Assembly: GCA_029254025.1 (NCBI GenBank)
Contig: JAQWYK010000002.1
Coordinates: 1-64,000 of the forward strand
DNA length: 64,000 bases
Direction of reading: 5' to 3'
Source: Crocinitomicaceae bacterium
GTDB taxonomy: Bacteria > Bacteroidota > Bacteroidia > Flavobacteriales_D > Crocinitomicaceae
Part shown: positions 1 to 9,798 of the stretch, piece by piece
Layout of the letters: each line of letters opens with the position of its first letter
Numbering within the stretch: position 1 is the first letter of the stretch
Position numbers and translations under genes: made by a program
The notes under the pieces: model-generated
What the model was told of the DNA's origin: nothing
Databases searched by the model: none
The model's input: the letters and a program-made list of their open reading frames with translations, nothing else

Positions 1-59
1 GCAGGAAAAATATGCCCCCCTGTACCTCCACCAGAAATTACCGCTCTCTTAATGCTCAT
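1..59 (-). CDS. murG: UDP-GlcNAc:lipid I GlcNAc transferase MurG, N-terminal fragment
   Basis: Only the first 19 codons are inside the window; the gene runs off its left edge. The fragment reads MSIKRAVISGGGTGGHIFP, which carries the glycine-rich GGGTGGH loop found at the N terminus of MurG. MurG adds GlcNAc to lipid I at the inner face of the membrane, the last cytoplasmic step of peptidoglycan precursor synthesis. It follows ftsW with one base between stop and start, the usual order in this cluster. Confidence 0.88.
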   Translation of the reverse strand, partial: MSIKRAVISGGGTGGHIFP

Positions 60-60
60 G

Positions 61-1224
61 TCACCTTTTTGTTTCAGTTGATAAATTATTATCTGGATTT
101 CGCTTATTTGCAATACTCAATACAATTCCCAGCGAGACACAACTCATAATCATGGCAGACCCACCCATTGCCAGAAAAGGCATGTTCTGTCCGGTTACTG
201 GTATGATACCGGTGCAGACTAACATATTAATCATCGCTTGCGATAAGATTAGTAACCCTATTCCTACACAAACATAAGTTTCGAACAATTTCTCTGCATT
301 TAACCCAATCCGAAGTATGCGGTAAAAAAGCACCAAATAAAGAAAAATGAGTATCATAGCGAAAAGTAAACCGAACTCTTCTACAAAGCTCGAATAGTAA
401 AAATCGGCATACGCCTCTGGTAAATACTGTTTCAATTTACCCGAACCTACTCCTACTCCGAAATACCCGCCATTATGTATGGCCAATTCAGCATTAATAG
501 CTTGGGCATTATCAAAGCTGGAGGCATTATCACCATAAGCTTTGAAAAATCGGCTCATCCACGTATCGAAACGCGGTAAAATATTCGCCGCAGGTAATGC
601 AAGATGTGTTAGAATTACTAAACCAAAAGCGCCTAGCCCACTCCCGATAAATGTTAAAACCTTCCCAATTGGCACGCGTCCAACAAATAACAATAACAAG
701 GAAACCATAAAAACAATGGCGGCCGTTGAGAAGTTATCTTTTGCAATTAATGCGCAAATGATAATGATTGGAATAACTATTGGCCAGAAGCCCTCTTTCC
801 AACTATTCAGGACATTTTCTTTATTCACCATCAACTTAGATACATATACTACCAAAGCTAGCTTCGCAAAATCAGATGTTTGAAATGTTAAACCCACAAT
901 AGGCAGTCGAATCCAGCGGGCAGCATCGTTAACACGAACACCAAAGAAGAAAGTGAAAATGAGTAAAAATATGGCTAGATAAAATCCGAATTTCGAGAGT
1001 TTAGCAATATACTTCGGGTCTTTTTGGTGCACCCAATACATCGTTAACACACCGAGAACAATATAGATAAAGTGTTTAAATAAATATTTAAACGGAGTAC
1101 CTCCTTCAGTTTTTACAAGAATAGGTACGAAACTGTATACGCTCAAAACGGATAAACCGAGAAAGAGCAATGTGATGATCCAAATCACCGAGTCTCCTTT
1201 TAAATAACTTAAAATTTGTCGCAC
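61..1224 (-). CDS. ftsW: Septal peptidoglycan polymerase FtsW (SEDS family)
   Basis: A 387-aa polytopic membrane protein with about nine to ten hydrophobic segments, opening at a GTG codon. Late in the protein are the SEDS-type stretches GVGVGSGKLKQYLPEAYADF and GIIPVTGQNMPFLAMGGSAM; the second matches the conserved PxTGxxLPFxSxGGS signature. FtsW polymerises glycan strands from lipid II at the division septum with FtsI as partner transpeptidase. It lies between the unknown 149-aa gene (9-base gap) and murG (1-base gap), and ftsI is in the same operon. RodA is the close paralogue, but the dcw location favours FtsW. Confidence 0.93.
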   Translation of the reverse strand: MRQILSYLKGDSVIWIITLLFLGLSVLSVYSFVPILVKTEGGTPFKYLFKHFIYIVLGVLTMYWVHQKDPKYIAKLSKFGFYLAIFLLIFTFFFGVRVNDAARWIRLPIVGLTFQTSDFAKLALVVYVSKLMVNKENVLNSWKEGFWPIVIPIIIICALIAKDNFSTAAIVFMVSLLLLFVGRVPIGKVLTFIGSGLGAFGLVILTHLALPAANILPRFDTWMSRFFKAYGDNASSFDNAQAINAELAIHNGGYFGVGVGSGKLKQYLPEAYADFYYSSFVEEFGLLFAMILIFLYLVLFYRILRIGLNAEKLFETYVCVGIGLLILSQAMINMLVCTGIIPVTGQNMPFLAMGGSAMIMSCVSLGIVLSIANKRNPDNNLSTETKR

Positions 1225-1233
1225 AGGTCTTTA

Positions 1234-1683
1234 TTATTCTTCAATGAATGATTTAAAATTCTGTTCCCAAATTAATGTGTTCATTTCGTTCCCAAAATTG
1301 TAGCATATTGCTTTGTTTGGCCCGCTCATTCCCATAATCCATTCAACGGCTGCATTGATGTTCTTTTTAATTGTTTGCTCCAATTTCAGGGAGGAGGTCA
1401 CAATAATATCCCCATCAAAAGAAATCAATCCAATTACCTCAAAATCGCTCCATATCTTTTCAGCCATAGGGATTTCTGGGGTATAATTTTCTAGAACCCA
1501 GATTCCTCTATTGGTACTACCAAATACAGTATGTAATTCTTCGTCCAATTTGACCTGATCAAGCGCGTACACGTTCATACCAAAAAGTCGGCCTTCTGGT
1601 TGATCCAGGCTATTGAACTTATCCAACGCTTCCTTTCGCGCAGAAGCAAGTCGTTGTTCGAGTGTGGTATATTTTACTTCCAT
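1234..1683 (-). CDS. Uncharacterised 149-aa protein inside the dcw operon
   Basis: I do not recognise this family. The protein is soluble and acidic, with no signal peptide or membrane segment: a helical N terminus (TTLEQRLASARKEALDKF), a middle that looks mixed alpha/beta, and one Cys. It sits 20 bases after the murD stop and 9 bases before the ftsW start, on the same strand, so it is very probably cotranscribed with them. The usual order has murD directly followed by ftsW, so this is an extra gene in an otherwise standard cluster. Whether it acts in division or is a passenger cannot be told from the sequence. Confidence 0.8.
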   Translation of the reverse strand: MEVKYTTLEQRLASARKEALDKFNSLDQPEGRLFGMNVYALDQVKLDEELHTVFGSTNRGIWVLENYTPEIPMAEKIWSDFEVIGLISFDGDIIVTSSLKLEQTIKKNINAAVEWIMGMSGPNKAICYNFGNEMNTLIWEQNFKSFIEE

Positions 1684-1703
1684 GTTACAAGTTAAAGAAT
1701 TGT

Positions 1704-3044
1704 TTAAAGGGAACGAACTGCAGTTTTAAATTGCGCCCCTCTGTCTTCGTAGTTCTCAAACAGGTCAAAACTTGCACATGCTGGTGAAAGTAACACGGTT
1801 TCATCCTTTTTTGCTAACTGGTATCCATATCCTACCGCTTCCATTGCAGAACCTGCCTCAACAATTGTGGGCACATGCTCTTTGAAGGTTTCTATGATCT
1901 TGTTATTTTCCTTACCAAGGCAAATTATCGATTTCACTTTTTCTTTGACCAGCGCCATCAATTCTTCATAATCATTCCCCTTATCTATACCGCCAACGAT
2001 CCATACCGTTGGTTTATCCATGCTCTCCAAGGCAAACCATGTGGCGTTAATATTCGTTGCCTTAGAATCATTAATAAATTCAATACCATTGACCTTGGCA
2101 ACAAATTCGAGGCGGTGTTCTACATTGGTGAAGTCTGAAAGACTCTCTCGCACTGATTCCTTACGGATATCCAGAATGCGTCCTGCAATTCCAGCTACCA
2201 AGGAGTTTTGCGTGTTGTGTTTGCCTTTTAGGGCAAGTTCGTGAATAGACATAGTTAACTTGTTTTTAATTGTTATTATTAGTTTTTCGTTTGTTGCGTA
2301 TCCGCCATTTTTCAATTCTTTTTGAAGAGAAAATGGAATTAATTGTGCAGGAACGGTGTGATGCGTCAGCTGCTTTTCAATTTCTAAATCGTCGGCATTG
2401 TAGATAAAATAATCTGCCGGTGTTTGATTCCGTGTAATTCTAAATTTTGCCTGACCATAGAGGTCCATCGAGTAATCATAGCGATCTAAGTGATCTGGAG
2501 TAATATTAATTACTACGCTAATAAATGCCCTAAAATCATGCATGTCTTCCAACTGAAAACTGCTCAGCTCCAACACATAGTAATCAGCAGGATGAGTCAA
2601 AACTTTACGCGCGAGACTCTCACCCATATTTCCGGCCATTTCAACATTCAACCCTCCCTTTTTCAATACGTGATGTGCTAAGTGAGTCGTCGTTGTTTTT
2701 CCATTGCTGCCAGTGATGCAAATCATTTTCGCCTGCGTATAGCGTGCTGCAAACTCTATTTCTCCAATCACTGAAGTCCCTTTTGTCTTAAATCCTTGAA
2801 TCAAAGGGGAGGAATTAGGAATTCCGGGGCTTTTAATCACTAAATCAGCCGAATGGATCTTATTCGAGTGAGCTCCTTCTTCCCAGTAAATGGCGTGACG
2901 ATCCAATTCAACCTTGTACTTCTCCTTTATGTTTCCCCCATCCGAAACTAGCACATGAAAGCCCTTTTCCTTTGCAAGAATAGCCGCCCCCACGCCAGAT
3001 TCTCCAGCACCTAAAACAACGATATGTTGAACTGAATTGCTCAC
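1704..3044 (-). CDS. murD: UDP-MurNAc-L-alanine:D-glutamate ligase MurD
   Basis: A 446-aa Mur ligase. An N-terminal Rossmann-like segment (VVLGAGESGVGAA, residues 10-21) binds the UDP substrate; the ATP-binding loop ITGSNGKTTTTH is at about 110-121; NDSKATN, about residue 325, starts the C-terminal domain. It adds D-Glu to UDP-MurNAc-L-Ala in the cytoplasm. The start is GTG and shares one base with the mraY stop (TAGTG), which suggests translational coupling. Confidence 0.96.
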   Translation of the reverse strand: MSNSVQHIVVLGAGESGVGAAILAKEKGFHVLVSDGGNIKEKYKVELDRHAIYWEEGAHSNKIHSADLVIKSPGIPNSSPLIQGFKTKGTSVIGEIEFAARYTQAKMICITGSNGKTTTTHLAHHVLKKGGLNVEMAGNMGESLARKVLTHPADYYVLELSSFQLEDMHDFRAFISVVINITPDHLDRYDYSMDLYGQAKFRITRNQTPADYFIYNADDLEIEKQLTHHTVPAQLIPFSLQKELKNGGYATNEKLIITIKNKLTMSIHELALKGKHNTQNSLVAGIAGRILDIRKESVRESLSDFTNVEHRLEFVAKVNGIEFINDSKATNINATWFALESMDKPTVWIVGGIDKGNDYEELMALVKEKVKSIICLGKENNKIIETFKEHVPTIVEAGSAMEAVGYGYQLAKKDETVLLSPACASFDLFENYEDRGAQFKTAVRSL

Positions 3045-4291
3045 TATCTCAACTTCAATGTTACTATGGTAATTACCGCTAGTAAGATTCCGATAATCCA
3101 GAAGCGGGCTACAATTTTAGCCTCATGAATACCTTTTTTCTGGTAATGATGATGCAAAGGGGCCATCAAGAAGATACGGCGCCCTTCTCCAAATCTCTTC
3201 TTTGTGAATTTGAAGTAAGATACTTGTAGAATCACCGATAGATTTTCAATAAGAAATACTCCACACAATACTGGAATCAGTAATTCTTTACGAATGGCAA
3301 TAGCGAATACAGCGATGATACCCCCAATCGCCAAACTACCTGTGTCTCCCATGAATACCCGCGCTGGATAGGCATTGTACCATAAAAACCCGATACAGGC
3401 TCCTACGAACGCGGCAATAAAAACTACCAGTTCCTCTGCAAATGGAATGTACATAACGTCCAAGTAATCTGCAAAACGTACGTGAGAACTCACATAGGCA
3501 AGTACCGCCAATGCAATCCCTGCAATCGCTGAAGTTCCAGTGGCGAGTCCATCAAGTCCATCCGTCATATTTGCTCCATTAGATACAGCAATCACAATAA
3601 AAATTACGATAGGAATAAAGATGAGCCAACTCCAAGATTTTGCTCCTTCTCCAAGAATCCAGTTGTAATTGATTTCGTTATTCTTAACGAATGGAATTGT
3701 TGTGGTCATATCCCTAGTTTCGATCCACTTGCTCTGCTGACCACTTTCAGGATTTGCATGTTTAGTCGTTACGTCTACTTCTCCAGCATTCAATACATAT
3801 TCCGCATCCACCTTTTTATGCACCTTCACATCTGGATGGAAGTAGAGCATGGAACCCACAATGATCCCTACTCCTAATTGGCCAACGACTTTAAATTTTC
3901 CCGCCAAGCCCTGTTTATTCTTTTTAAATACTTTGATATAGTCGTCGAGAAAACCAATTGTCCCTAACCAAATTATTGCAATCATCATGGTTTGTACGTA
4001 CACATTGTCCAATTTGGCAAATAATAATGTAGGAAGCAGAATAGAGCCTAGAATGATCAATCCCCCCATGGTTGGTGTTCCTTCTTTTTCCTTCTGTCCA
4101 TCTAAACCTAGGTCACGCACAGATTCACCAACTTGCAGTCGACGCAATAAATTAATCAATCGCGCTCCAAAAAGGATAGAAATCACTAAAGACACGATAA
4201 GGGCCATTCCCGACCGGAAAGAAATGTATTCGAAAACCCCTGCTCCAGGGAAGTCAAGTGTATTGAGATAATTAAATAGATAGTATAACAT
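3044..4291 (-). CDS. mraY: Phospho-MurNAc-pentapeptide translocase MraY
   Basis: A 415-aa membrane enzyme that moves phospho-MurNAc-pentapeptide onto undecaprenyl phosphate to form lipid I. Diagnostic motifs are [27 protein letters not shown] and the histidine cluster [11 protein letters not shown]. It is longer than the roughly 360-aa Escherichia coli enzyme because of an extra loop around residues 155-210 (containing [15 protein letters not shown]), common in Bacteroidota MraY. Its ATG shares a base with the murE stop (TAATG), and its stop overlaps the murD start. Confidence 0.96.
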   Translation of the reverse strand: MLYYLFNYLNTLDFPGAGVFEYISFRSGMALIVSLVISILFGARLINLLRRLQVGESVRDLGLDGQKEKEGTPTMGGLIILGSILLPTLLFAKLDNVYVQTMMIAIIWLGTIGFLDDYIKVFKKNKQGLAGKFKVVGQLGVGIIVGSMLYFHPDVKVHKKVDAEYVLNAGEVDVTTKHANPESGQQSKWIETRDMTTTIPFVKNNEINYNWILGEGAKSWSWLIFIPIVIFIVIAVSNGANMTDGLDGLATGTSAIAGIALAVLAYVSSHVRFADYLDVMYIPFAEELVVFIAAFVGACIGFLWYNAYPARVFMGDTGSLAIGGIIAVFAIAIRKELLIPVLCGVFLIENLSVILQVSYFKFTKKRFGEGRRIFLMAPLHHHYQKKGIHEAKIVARFWIIGILLAVITIVTLKLR

Positions 4292-5754
4292 TACTTATTG
4301 AGTTTAGTGAGTAGTTCTTTTACAATTTCTAAATCGTCAAAATCATGACGCACGCCATTTATTTCTTGATAAGTCTCGTGGCCTTTACCGGCGATCAAAA
4401 TAATATCTCCTTTTTCTGCCATAGAGCACGCAGATTTTATTGCTTCCTTTCTATTAGTTATGGAGAGTGTTTTCTTAAAATGTTGTCCTTCCACACCAGT
4501 CATCATTTCCTCAATGATACTTTCAGGATCTTCCGTTCTTGGATTATCGGAAGTCAACACTACCTTATCACTCCATTCGCACGCTATTTTCGCCATCGCT
4601 GGACGCTTCGATCGATCTCTATCTCCACCGCAACCTATAATTGTGAAGACTGTTTCGTTTCCAGTTCGAATGTTTTTGATCGTTTTTAGAACGTTTTCCA
4701 ACGCATCAGGCGTATGCGCATAATCCACAATGGCGATAATTCCTTCCTGACTTTGAACATATTCAAATCGTCCTTCCACAGAATTCAGTGTGCTCATAAT
4801 GCGCAGCACTTCAACTTGGTCTTGTTCCAACTCCATTGCAACAGCATATACCAATAACAAGTTATAGGCATTAAAATCGCCAATCAACCGGGTCCACAAT
4901 TCCTGACTATCGATAGACAACACCAATCCAGAAAATTGATTTTCAAAGACTTTTCCTTTATAATCCGCTACGGATTTAAGGCCATAAAAGACATGTCTAG
5001 CATTAGAATTTTGTAACATTACTGCACCATTTTTGTCATCTGCGTTTGTGATCGCGATGGCCTCTTTTCCCAATCCATCGAAAAAGGCTTTTTTCACATG
5101 GATATATTCCTTGAAAGTCTTGTGATAATCTAAGTGCTCATGCGTAATATTGGTAAACCCTGCTAAGGCAAATTTTAACCCCCAAATTCTGCGCTGATGT
5201 ATCGCATGAGAACTTACCTCCATGAAGCAATAATCACAACCCTCGTCCACCATCCGAGCAATTAACCCGTTTAAGGTTACAGGGTCAGGGGTCGTGTGTG
5301 TTGAAGGAATAGATTCATCATTAATTTTATGGACAACAGTAGAGATTAGTCCTACTTTATATCCTAAATCAAGAAATAATTTATGCAGCAAGGTAGTGGT
5401 GGTGGTCTTCCCGTTAGTACCTGTAATCCCAACCAACGTTAACTTCTTTGACGGGTTGTCATAAAAGTTCGCCGCAATAATTGCTAAAGCAGCGTGCGAA
5501 TCAGCAACAACATAATACCCTACATCCTTTCTTACGTTCTCCGGTAATTGCTGACAAACAATATGCTGGCACCCCTTTTCAATGACTTGGTCGATAAAAT
5601 CATGTCCGTCTACAATTCCTCCCTCGATTGCCACAAACAGCGAATTACCCGAAGTCTTGCGTGAATCAAATACGATTTCTCCCACTTGGTCGTCAGTAGA
5701 GCCTATTACTTCAGTTAAGTTAACCCCATAAAATATGTCCCGTAACTTCTTCAT
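4291..5754 (-). CDS. murE: UDP-MurNAc-tripeptide synthetase MurE (meso-diaminopimelate type)
   Basis: A 487-aa Mur ligase with the ATP loop [13 protein letters not shown] (about 109-121) and the carbamylated-lysine region. The substrate motif DNPR at residues 403-406 is the signature of enzymes adding meso-diaminopimelate rather than lysine, so the cell wall should be A1-gamma type as in other Gram-negatives. Cytoplasmic. It overlaps ftsI and mraY by a single base at each end (TAATG junctions). Confidence 0.96.
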   Translation of the reverse strand: MKKLRDIFYGVNLTEVIGSTDDQVGEIVFDSRKTSGNSLFVAIEGGIVDGHDFIDQVIEKGCQHIVCQQLPENVRKDVGYYVVADSHAALAIIAANFYDNPSKKLTLVGITGTNGKTTTTTLLHKLFLDLGYKVGLISTVVHKINDESIPSTHTTPDPVTLNGLIARMVDEGCDYCFMEVSSHAIHQRRIWGLKFALAGFTNITHEHLDYHKTFKEYIHVKKAFFDGLGKEAIAITNADDKNGAVMLQNSNARHVFYGLKSVADYKGKVFENQFSGLVLSIDSQELWTRLIGDFNAYNLLLVYAVAMELEQDQVEVLRIMSTLNSVEGRFEYVQSQEGIIAIVDYAHTPDALENVLKTIKNIRTGNETVFTIIGCGGDRDRSKRPAMAKIACEWSDKVVLTSDNPRTEDPESIIEEMMTGVEGQHFKKTLSITNRKEAIKSACSMAEKGDIILIAGKGHETYQEINGVRHDFDDLEIVKELLTKLNK

Positions 5755-7850
5755 TAATTTTTTAATTCTATTTCAATTACACCTCCTGGAACAGCGGGAC
5801 TACCCGGAATTAAGGATTGCCGTATAACGGAACCATATCCCTGGATACGGACTTTTAATCCGTTTTCCTCTAAGAGGTAAAGCGCATCCTTTAATCCCAT
5901 GCCAATTACATTAGGTACTTGCCCTTTTTCCCAAGTCCGACCTTTAATTTGCACTGCGCGCTCCTTTTTCTTTGTTTCCACCCAGTCACCTTTACCTGAT
6001 AGCTCCTTTTTCACCTTGAGCTCATTCAGTACCTCGTTTAATTCGTAGCGATTTCCACTTCGCGATACGGGCACTGTAGTAATAGTTTGTTTCTCATTAA
6101 TAGCTTTATGATATTGCAAACTTGTCGCGTAAACCTTGTTAGCAATTGCCGAAAAAACTGTCCCCGAAACTGAGGCACCATAGATGTCATCTGTTGGCGC
6201 AGCAATTACAACGATGCATGAGTACACTGGATCATCTGCGGGAAAGTATCCCGCGAAGGAGGCGATGTACTTTTTCTCCCCTTTTGCTCCATACCCCAGA
6301 TTTCGATTCGCAATTTGAGCCGTTCCTGTTTTTCCAGCAGTTCTAAAAAAGGTCGATTGAAGGTTCTTACCTGTTCCATTTTGCACCACACCTTCAAGGC
6401 ATTCTTGCATGATATCGATTGTCTTTTGACTACAAATCTGTTCCTTTAATACCTGTGGTTCAAAGGTCTCAATGATGTTACTTCCTTGTTTAATATGAGT
6501 CACAAATTGTGGTTTCATATACTTACCATCATTAGCCACGGAGTTGTAGAATGCCAATAGTTGGATAGGCGAAAGCTGAAATTCGTACCCAATTGACAAC
6601 CACGCTAATGACCCTCCCCACCATTGCGAATCCCCTGGCTTGGAATAGGTTGGAGCAGATTCACCCTTAATTTCAAGACCAACGCGATCCGTTAAACCAA
6701 ATGACTCTAGCCGTTTTAAGTATTTATCAGGTTCGTTTTTATAACTGTTGTATATAACCTTCGAAATCACATTAGAAGAAACCTCAAACGCCTCTTTGAT
6801 GGTAATTTTCCCATAGCCCCACTCTCGCGAATCATGCAATTTTCTATCGTAAAACTCATATTGACCAACAGCGTTCACAGTATCCGTAATTTGAATCTTA
6901 CCGTCCTCCAACGCCGCCATTAGAGAAGCTAATTTCATCGTAGAGCCAGGAACTTCCCTCGTTCCGATGGCGTGATTAAATGACTCATAATAATTTCCAT
7001 TCTCCGCGCGCTCAAGGTTAACAATGGCCTTCACGAATCCGGTTTTTACATCCATTACAACAGCACAGCCGTAGCGTCCTCCTTTATTTTGCAGTTGATT
7101 TTGCAGCTCCGAATGAGCCACCTCTTGAATATCCTTATCAATAGACGTAATGACATCGTAGCCATCGATTGCTTCACGAATTAAGGAACCCGTGGGTTTC
7201 CATGAATTGGAAATGCGCTGCTCCAGCACCTCACCTGGCTGCCCTGCTAAATATTTATTAAACGCGCCTTCCAACCCGACATACAACGTATCTGTTTCAT
7301 TCACTTTCACATATCCCAGGGTGCGCTTTAACAACTCATCGTGTGGACGTTTTCGCTCAATAATTGCCTTGTTATCTATAATCCCCCCTTTAAAGCGACC
7401 CAATTCGAAAATCGGTAGTTTTCGTAACTCGCGTCGAACTTCATTCGTTACCCCTTTTTTAATCAAGACATACCGTCGTTTTGACGCACGTGCCTCCCTT
7501 AAATAGTTCTCGTATTCGCGTGCAGTGCGATCTCCAAACAATTTGGCCAAACCATTTGCCAAACCACTAATATCTTTTTCCCACACCTCTTTTTTTACAG
7601 TGGTAGGGTCAATGTAAACATCATAAAACGCCACCGATGTGACCAATGGACTTAAATTGGCATCAAGAATTTCTCCACGTCGTGGCGTAATAAGAGCTGA
7701 GCGCTGTTGAATTTTATCAGATGTCGCAAAAATAGTTTCTCGCCCGTCCATTATGATCGAAAAGCTCTTAACAATCACCAAAATCATGACGATTAACACA
7801 ATAGTATACACCAAGTAAATACGCAATATGACCGCCTTTGGAACTGTCAT
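5754..7850 (-). CDS. ftsI: Penicillin-binding protein FtsI/PBP3 with a C-terminal PASTA domain
   Basis: A 698-aa class B penicillin-binding protein: one membrane helix (about 9-32), a dimerisation domain, then the transpeptidase with the active-site triad SxxK at 303-306 (STMK), SxN at 358-360 (SSN) and KTGT at 507-510. A single PASTA domain (about 635-698, starting VPNVIGMGLKDALYLLEENG) closes the protein; this is typical for Bacteroidota FtsI but absent from the E. coli protein. It crosslinks septal peptidoglycan in the periplasm, partnered by FtsW. Its ATG overlaps the ftsL stop (ATGA). Confidence 0.95.
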   Translation of the reverse strand: MTVPKAVILRIYLVYTIVLIVMILVIVKSFSIIMDGRETIFATSDKIQQRSALITPRRGEILDANLSPLVTSVAFYDVYIDPTTVKKEVWEKDISGLANGLAKLFGDRTAREYENYLREARASKRRYVLIKKGVTNEVRRELRKLPIFELGRFKGGIIDNKAIIERKRPHDELLKRTLGYVKVNETDTLYVGLEGAFNKYLAGQPGEVLEQRISNSWKPTGSLIREAIDGYDVITSIDKDIQEVAHSELQNQLQNKGGRYGCAVVMDVKTGFVKAIVNLERAENGNYYESFNHAIGTREVPGSTMKLASLMAALEDGKIQITDTVNAVGQYEFYDRKLHDSREWGYGKITIKEAFEVSSNVISKVIYNSYKNEPDKYLKRLESFGLTDRVGLEIKGESAPTYSKPGDSQWWGGSLAWLSIGYEFQLSPIQLLAFYNSVANDGKYMKPQFVTHIKQGSNIIETFEPQVLKEQICSQKTIDIMQECLEGVVQNGTGKNLQSTFFRTAGKTGTAQIANRNLGYGAKGEKKYIASFAGYFPADDPVYSCIVVIAAPTDDIYGASVSGTVFSAIANKVYATSLQYHKAINEKQTITTVPVSRSGNRYELNEVLNELKVKKELSGKGDWVETKKKERAVQIKGRTWEKGQVPNVIGMGLKDALYLLEENGLKVRIQGYGSVIRQSLIPGSPAVPGGVIEIELKN

Positions 7851-8272
7851 TCTTCCTTCCCCCCTTTCTTTCTGATTACTTTGGTTGGGTTTATCGTTTC
7901 CTTCAATCCGGTTGACTCTAACTTTTCAATTAATTTTGTACGCTTGGTTTCCTCTTCTAGTTTTGCTTTTGATTCTATATAATCCGCTGTAAGTTGACCT
8001 AACTCTTCCTCCGTTTTATTAATGTCAGTAGCGAGTTGGTTTACATAATACCCTTTGCTTACAAGAAGAATCAATAGGAACATGACAAAAAAGATGTACC
8101 CTAAATTATTCAAGGCAAATTCTTTGGTTAAAAAATCACCGTTCATGATTTGCACCATAGATTCCGAAGCCTTTACCTTGGACCGCATGAATTTAAAGCG
8201 CCCTTTTTTCTTCGCTTTAGCAGCCCCTTTTTTCTGCTGCTCATCTTTCGGTATAAACGTGTTATCACTCAC
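7847..8272 (-). CDS. ftsL: FtsL-like division protein
   Basis: A short bitopic protein: basic cytoplasmic tail, one membrane helix (NLGYIFFVMFLLILLVSKGYY), then a periplasmic coiled coil (INKTEEELGQLTADYIESKA). Size, topology and position between rsmH and ftsI are those of the FtsL-like proteins of Bacteroidota, which scaffold the FtsQLB and FtsWI septal complexes. I place the start at GTG 8272 (VSDNTFIP), which overlaps the rsmH end by 8 bases; a TTG at 8284 would add four residues. The sequence of FtsL is poorly conserved, so context carries much of the call. Confidence 0.8.
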   Translation of the reverse strand: MSDNTFIPKDEQQKKGAAKAKKKGRFKFMRSKVKASESMVQIMNGDFLTKEFALNNLGYIFFVMFLLILLVSKGYYVNQLATDINKTEEELGQLTADYIESKAKLEEETKRTKLIEKLESTGLKETINPTKVIRKKGGKEE

Positions 8273-9182
8273 CTCTCTCTGCAATTCTTAGTTTAGCACT
8301 TCTTGAGCGCGGGTTGCGCTCGACTTCCTCTTCGTTAGGCAAAATCGGTTTTCTGGTGATTTCGGTAAAAGGCTTTAAGACATTACCGAAAAAATCCTTC
8401 TCAATTGAGCCATCTAAATGGCCTCGCTTCATGTAGTTCTTTACCAATCGATCTTCCAAAGAATGATAAGACATGACCACTAATCGTCCGCCAGGCTTAA
8501 TTACATCCGATGTTTGCTCTAAAAACTGCTCTAACACCTCCATCTCATTATTTACTGCAATCCGAATTGCTTGAAAAACTTGTGCTAAAAACTGATTTTC
8601 CTTTTTCCAAGGGGAAACCTTATGTAATATTTCCACCAATTGTCCAGTAGTCTTGATTGTACGCTTTTGACGCTCCATGCAGATTCTATTCGCGATGCGA
8701 CCCGGAGATTTTACTTCCCCGTATTTTGCAAGAACAATAAGTAATTCACGCTCTTCCATTTCATTTACAACATGGAAAGCGGAAATCGGATTTTGCGGGT
8801 TCATTCGCATATCCAACGGCTGATCAGAGCGAATGCTAAAACCACGTTCAGGCTTATCGAATTGGTATGATGACACCCCTAAATCAGCTAATATTCCGTC
8901 TACTTTAGGAAAGCCAAGTAATCGCAAATTATTCTTTAGATATGAAAAGTTTCCAGCAACAAAGTGGAAGTTAGGATGTTCCCAAGCATTTTTGCGCGCA
9001 TCCGGATCTTGATCAAATGCAATAAGATGTCCACCAACTAATTGCTCAAAAATAGCACGCGAATGTCCACCACCACCAAAAGTGACGTCCACATAAACAC
9101 CTTTAGGATTAATTGCTAATCCATCAAGGCATTCCTTGAATAAAACTGGAACGTGGTATGTGTTTTCGCTATTCGTCGTCAT
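8265..9182 (-). CDS. rsmH: 16S rRNA (cytosine(1402)-N(4))-methyltransferase RsmH
   Basis: About 305 aa. It N4-methylates C1402 in the decoding centre of 16S rRNA with S-adenosylmethionine. Visible motifs: HVPVLFKECLDGL at the N terminus, the SAM loop VDVTFGGGGHSRAI, ADLGVSSYQFD, and VMSYHSLEDRLVKNY near the C terminus. The ATG at 9182 (MTTNSENTYHVPVLF) is preferred; an in-frame ATG at 9194 would lengthen the overlap with mraZ from 14 to 26 bases. Second gene of the dcw operon. Confidence 0.95.
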   Translation of the reverse strand: MTTNSENTYHVPVLFKECLDGLAINPKGVYVDVTFGGGGHSRAIFEQLVGGHLIAFDQDPDARKNAWEHPNFHFVAGNFSYLKNNLRLLGFPKVDGILADLGVSSYQFDKPERGFSIRSDQPLDMRMNPQNPISAFHVVNEMEERELLIVLAKYGEVKSPGRIANRICMERQKRTIKTTGQLVEILHKVSPWKKENQFLAQVFQAIRIAVNNEMEVLEQFLEQTSDVIKPGGRLVVMSYHSLEDRLVKNYMKRGHLDGSIEKDFFGNVLKPFTEITRKPILPNEEEVERNPRSRSAKLRIAERGE

Positions 9183-9630
9183 TTCCCAAATCACCCATTA
9201 CTTCATCTGCTAAATCAGCAAAATCGGCGATGCTTCCTTCGATCATTTCGAAGTAAGTAGATTTGTCCCAGATTTCGATTCGGTCGTTGTAAGCGATCAA
9301 CATCACTTCTTTCGACAAACCGACCCGCTCTATGTGCGCTGTTGGAATCAATACGCGCCCCGCGTTATCCAGGGAAATATCTTTTGCCCCTTGATGGAAC
9401 AAGCGATAAAACAATCGATTCTTTGGCTTAAACAAATTCATCTTTGATAATTTGGCACTCAGCTTCTCCCATTCATTCATAGGGTAAAGCGTCAAACACT
9501 CCTCGAATCCTTTGTTTAACATAAAACGGTCCTGAGCTGCAGGAGTGATCTGCCTCCTCAAATGAGAAGGAAATAGGAAACGCCCTTTAGCGTCCATCTT
9601 CACCTCATATTCTCCTACTAATCCAGCCAT
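9169..9630 (-). CDS. mraZ: Transcriptional regulator MraZ
   Basis: About 153 aa, with two SpoVT/AbrB-like halves: GEYEVKMDAKGRFLFPSHLR near the N terminus and KDISLDNAGRVLIPTAHIE in the second half. MraZ is the DNA-binding regulator at the head of dcw clusters and binds repeats upstream of its own gene. I start it at ATG 9630 (MAGLVGEYEV), the conserved family start; a longer frame reaching 9678 would run through the putative operator at 9664-9683. It is the first gene of the operon and probably controls it. Confidence 0.94.
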   Translation of the reverse strand: MAGLVGEYEVKMDAKGRFLFPSHLRRQITPAAQDRFMLNKGFEECLTLYPMNEWEKLSAKLSKMNLFKPKNRLFYRLFHQGAKDISLDNAGRVLIPTAHIERVGLSKEVMLIAYNDRIEIWDKSTYFEMIEGSIADFADLADEVMGDLGNDDE

Positions 9631-9663
9631 CGCTTTAATAATGGATAAAAATAATGGAAATAT

Positions 9664-9683
9664 ACCACTTTTTACCACTTTTT
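9664..9683 (-). promoter_or_regulatory. Tandem MraZ boxes upstream of mraZ
   Basis: On the minus strand the 10-mer AAAAAGTGGT occurs twice head to tail with no mismatch, 34 bases before the mraZ ATG. Known MraZ sites are short direct repeats with a GTG/TGGG core at about 10-base spacing (E. coli TGGGN repeats, mollicute AAAGTG repeats). Match and location make this a likely autoregulatory operator. Confidence 0.7.
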
Positions 9684-9720
9684 ACATAGTGTTGAAAACT
9701 TGATACGCCCAACACGCAAA

Positions 9721-9728
9721 CAAAGTTA
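9721..9728 (-). promoter_or_regulatory. Candidate -7 element of the mraZ (dcw) promoter
   Basis: The minus strand reads TAACTTTG, a full match to the Bacteroidota -7 consensus TAnnTTTG. TTG triplets occur 15 and 28 bases further upstream, so the -33 element is not well spaced. The predicted transcript would start about 85 bases before mraZ and include the MraZ boxes. Confidence 0.4.
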
Positions 9729-9778
9729 CAAATATTTACACAACAACGCCTATAAACAATGAAAATATAACAAAAATA

Positions 9779-9798
9779 ATGAGGTGGTAAAAAGTGGG
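9779..9798 (+). promoter_or_regulatory. Second pair of MraZ-like boxes, opposite orientation
   Basis: The plus strand carries AAAAAGTGGG at 9789-9798, preceded in the same 10-base phase by a weaker copy, ATGAGGTGGT (7 of 10 matching the mraZ-proximal box). They lie about 95 bases upstream of the proximal pair and point the other way. Confidence 0.45.
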
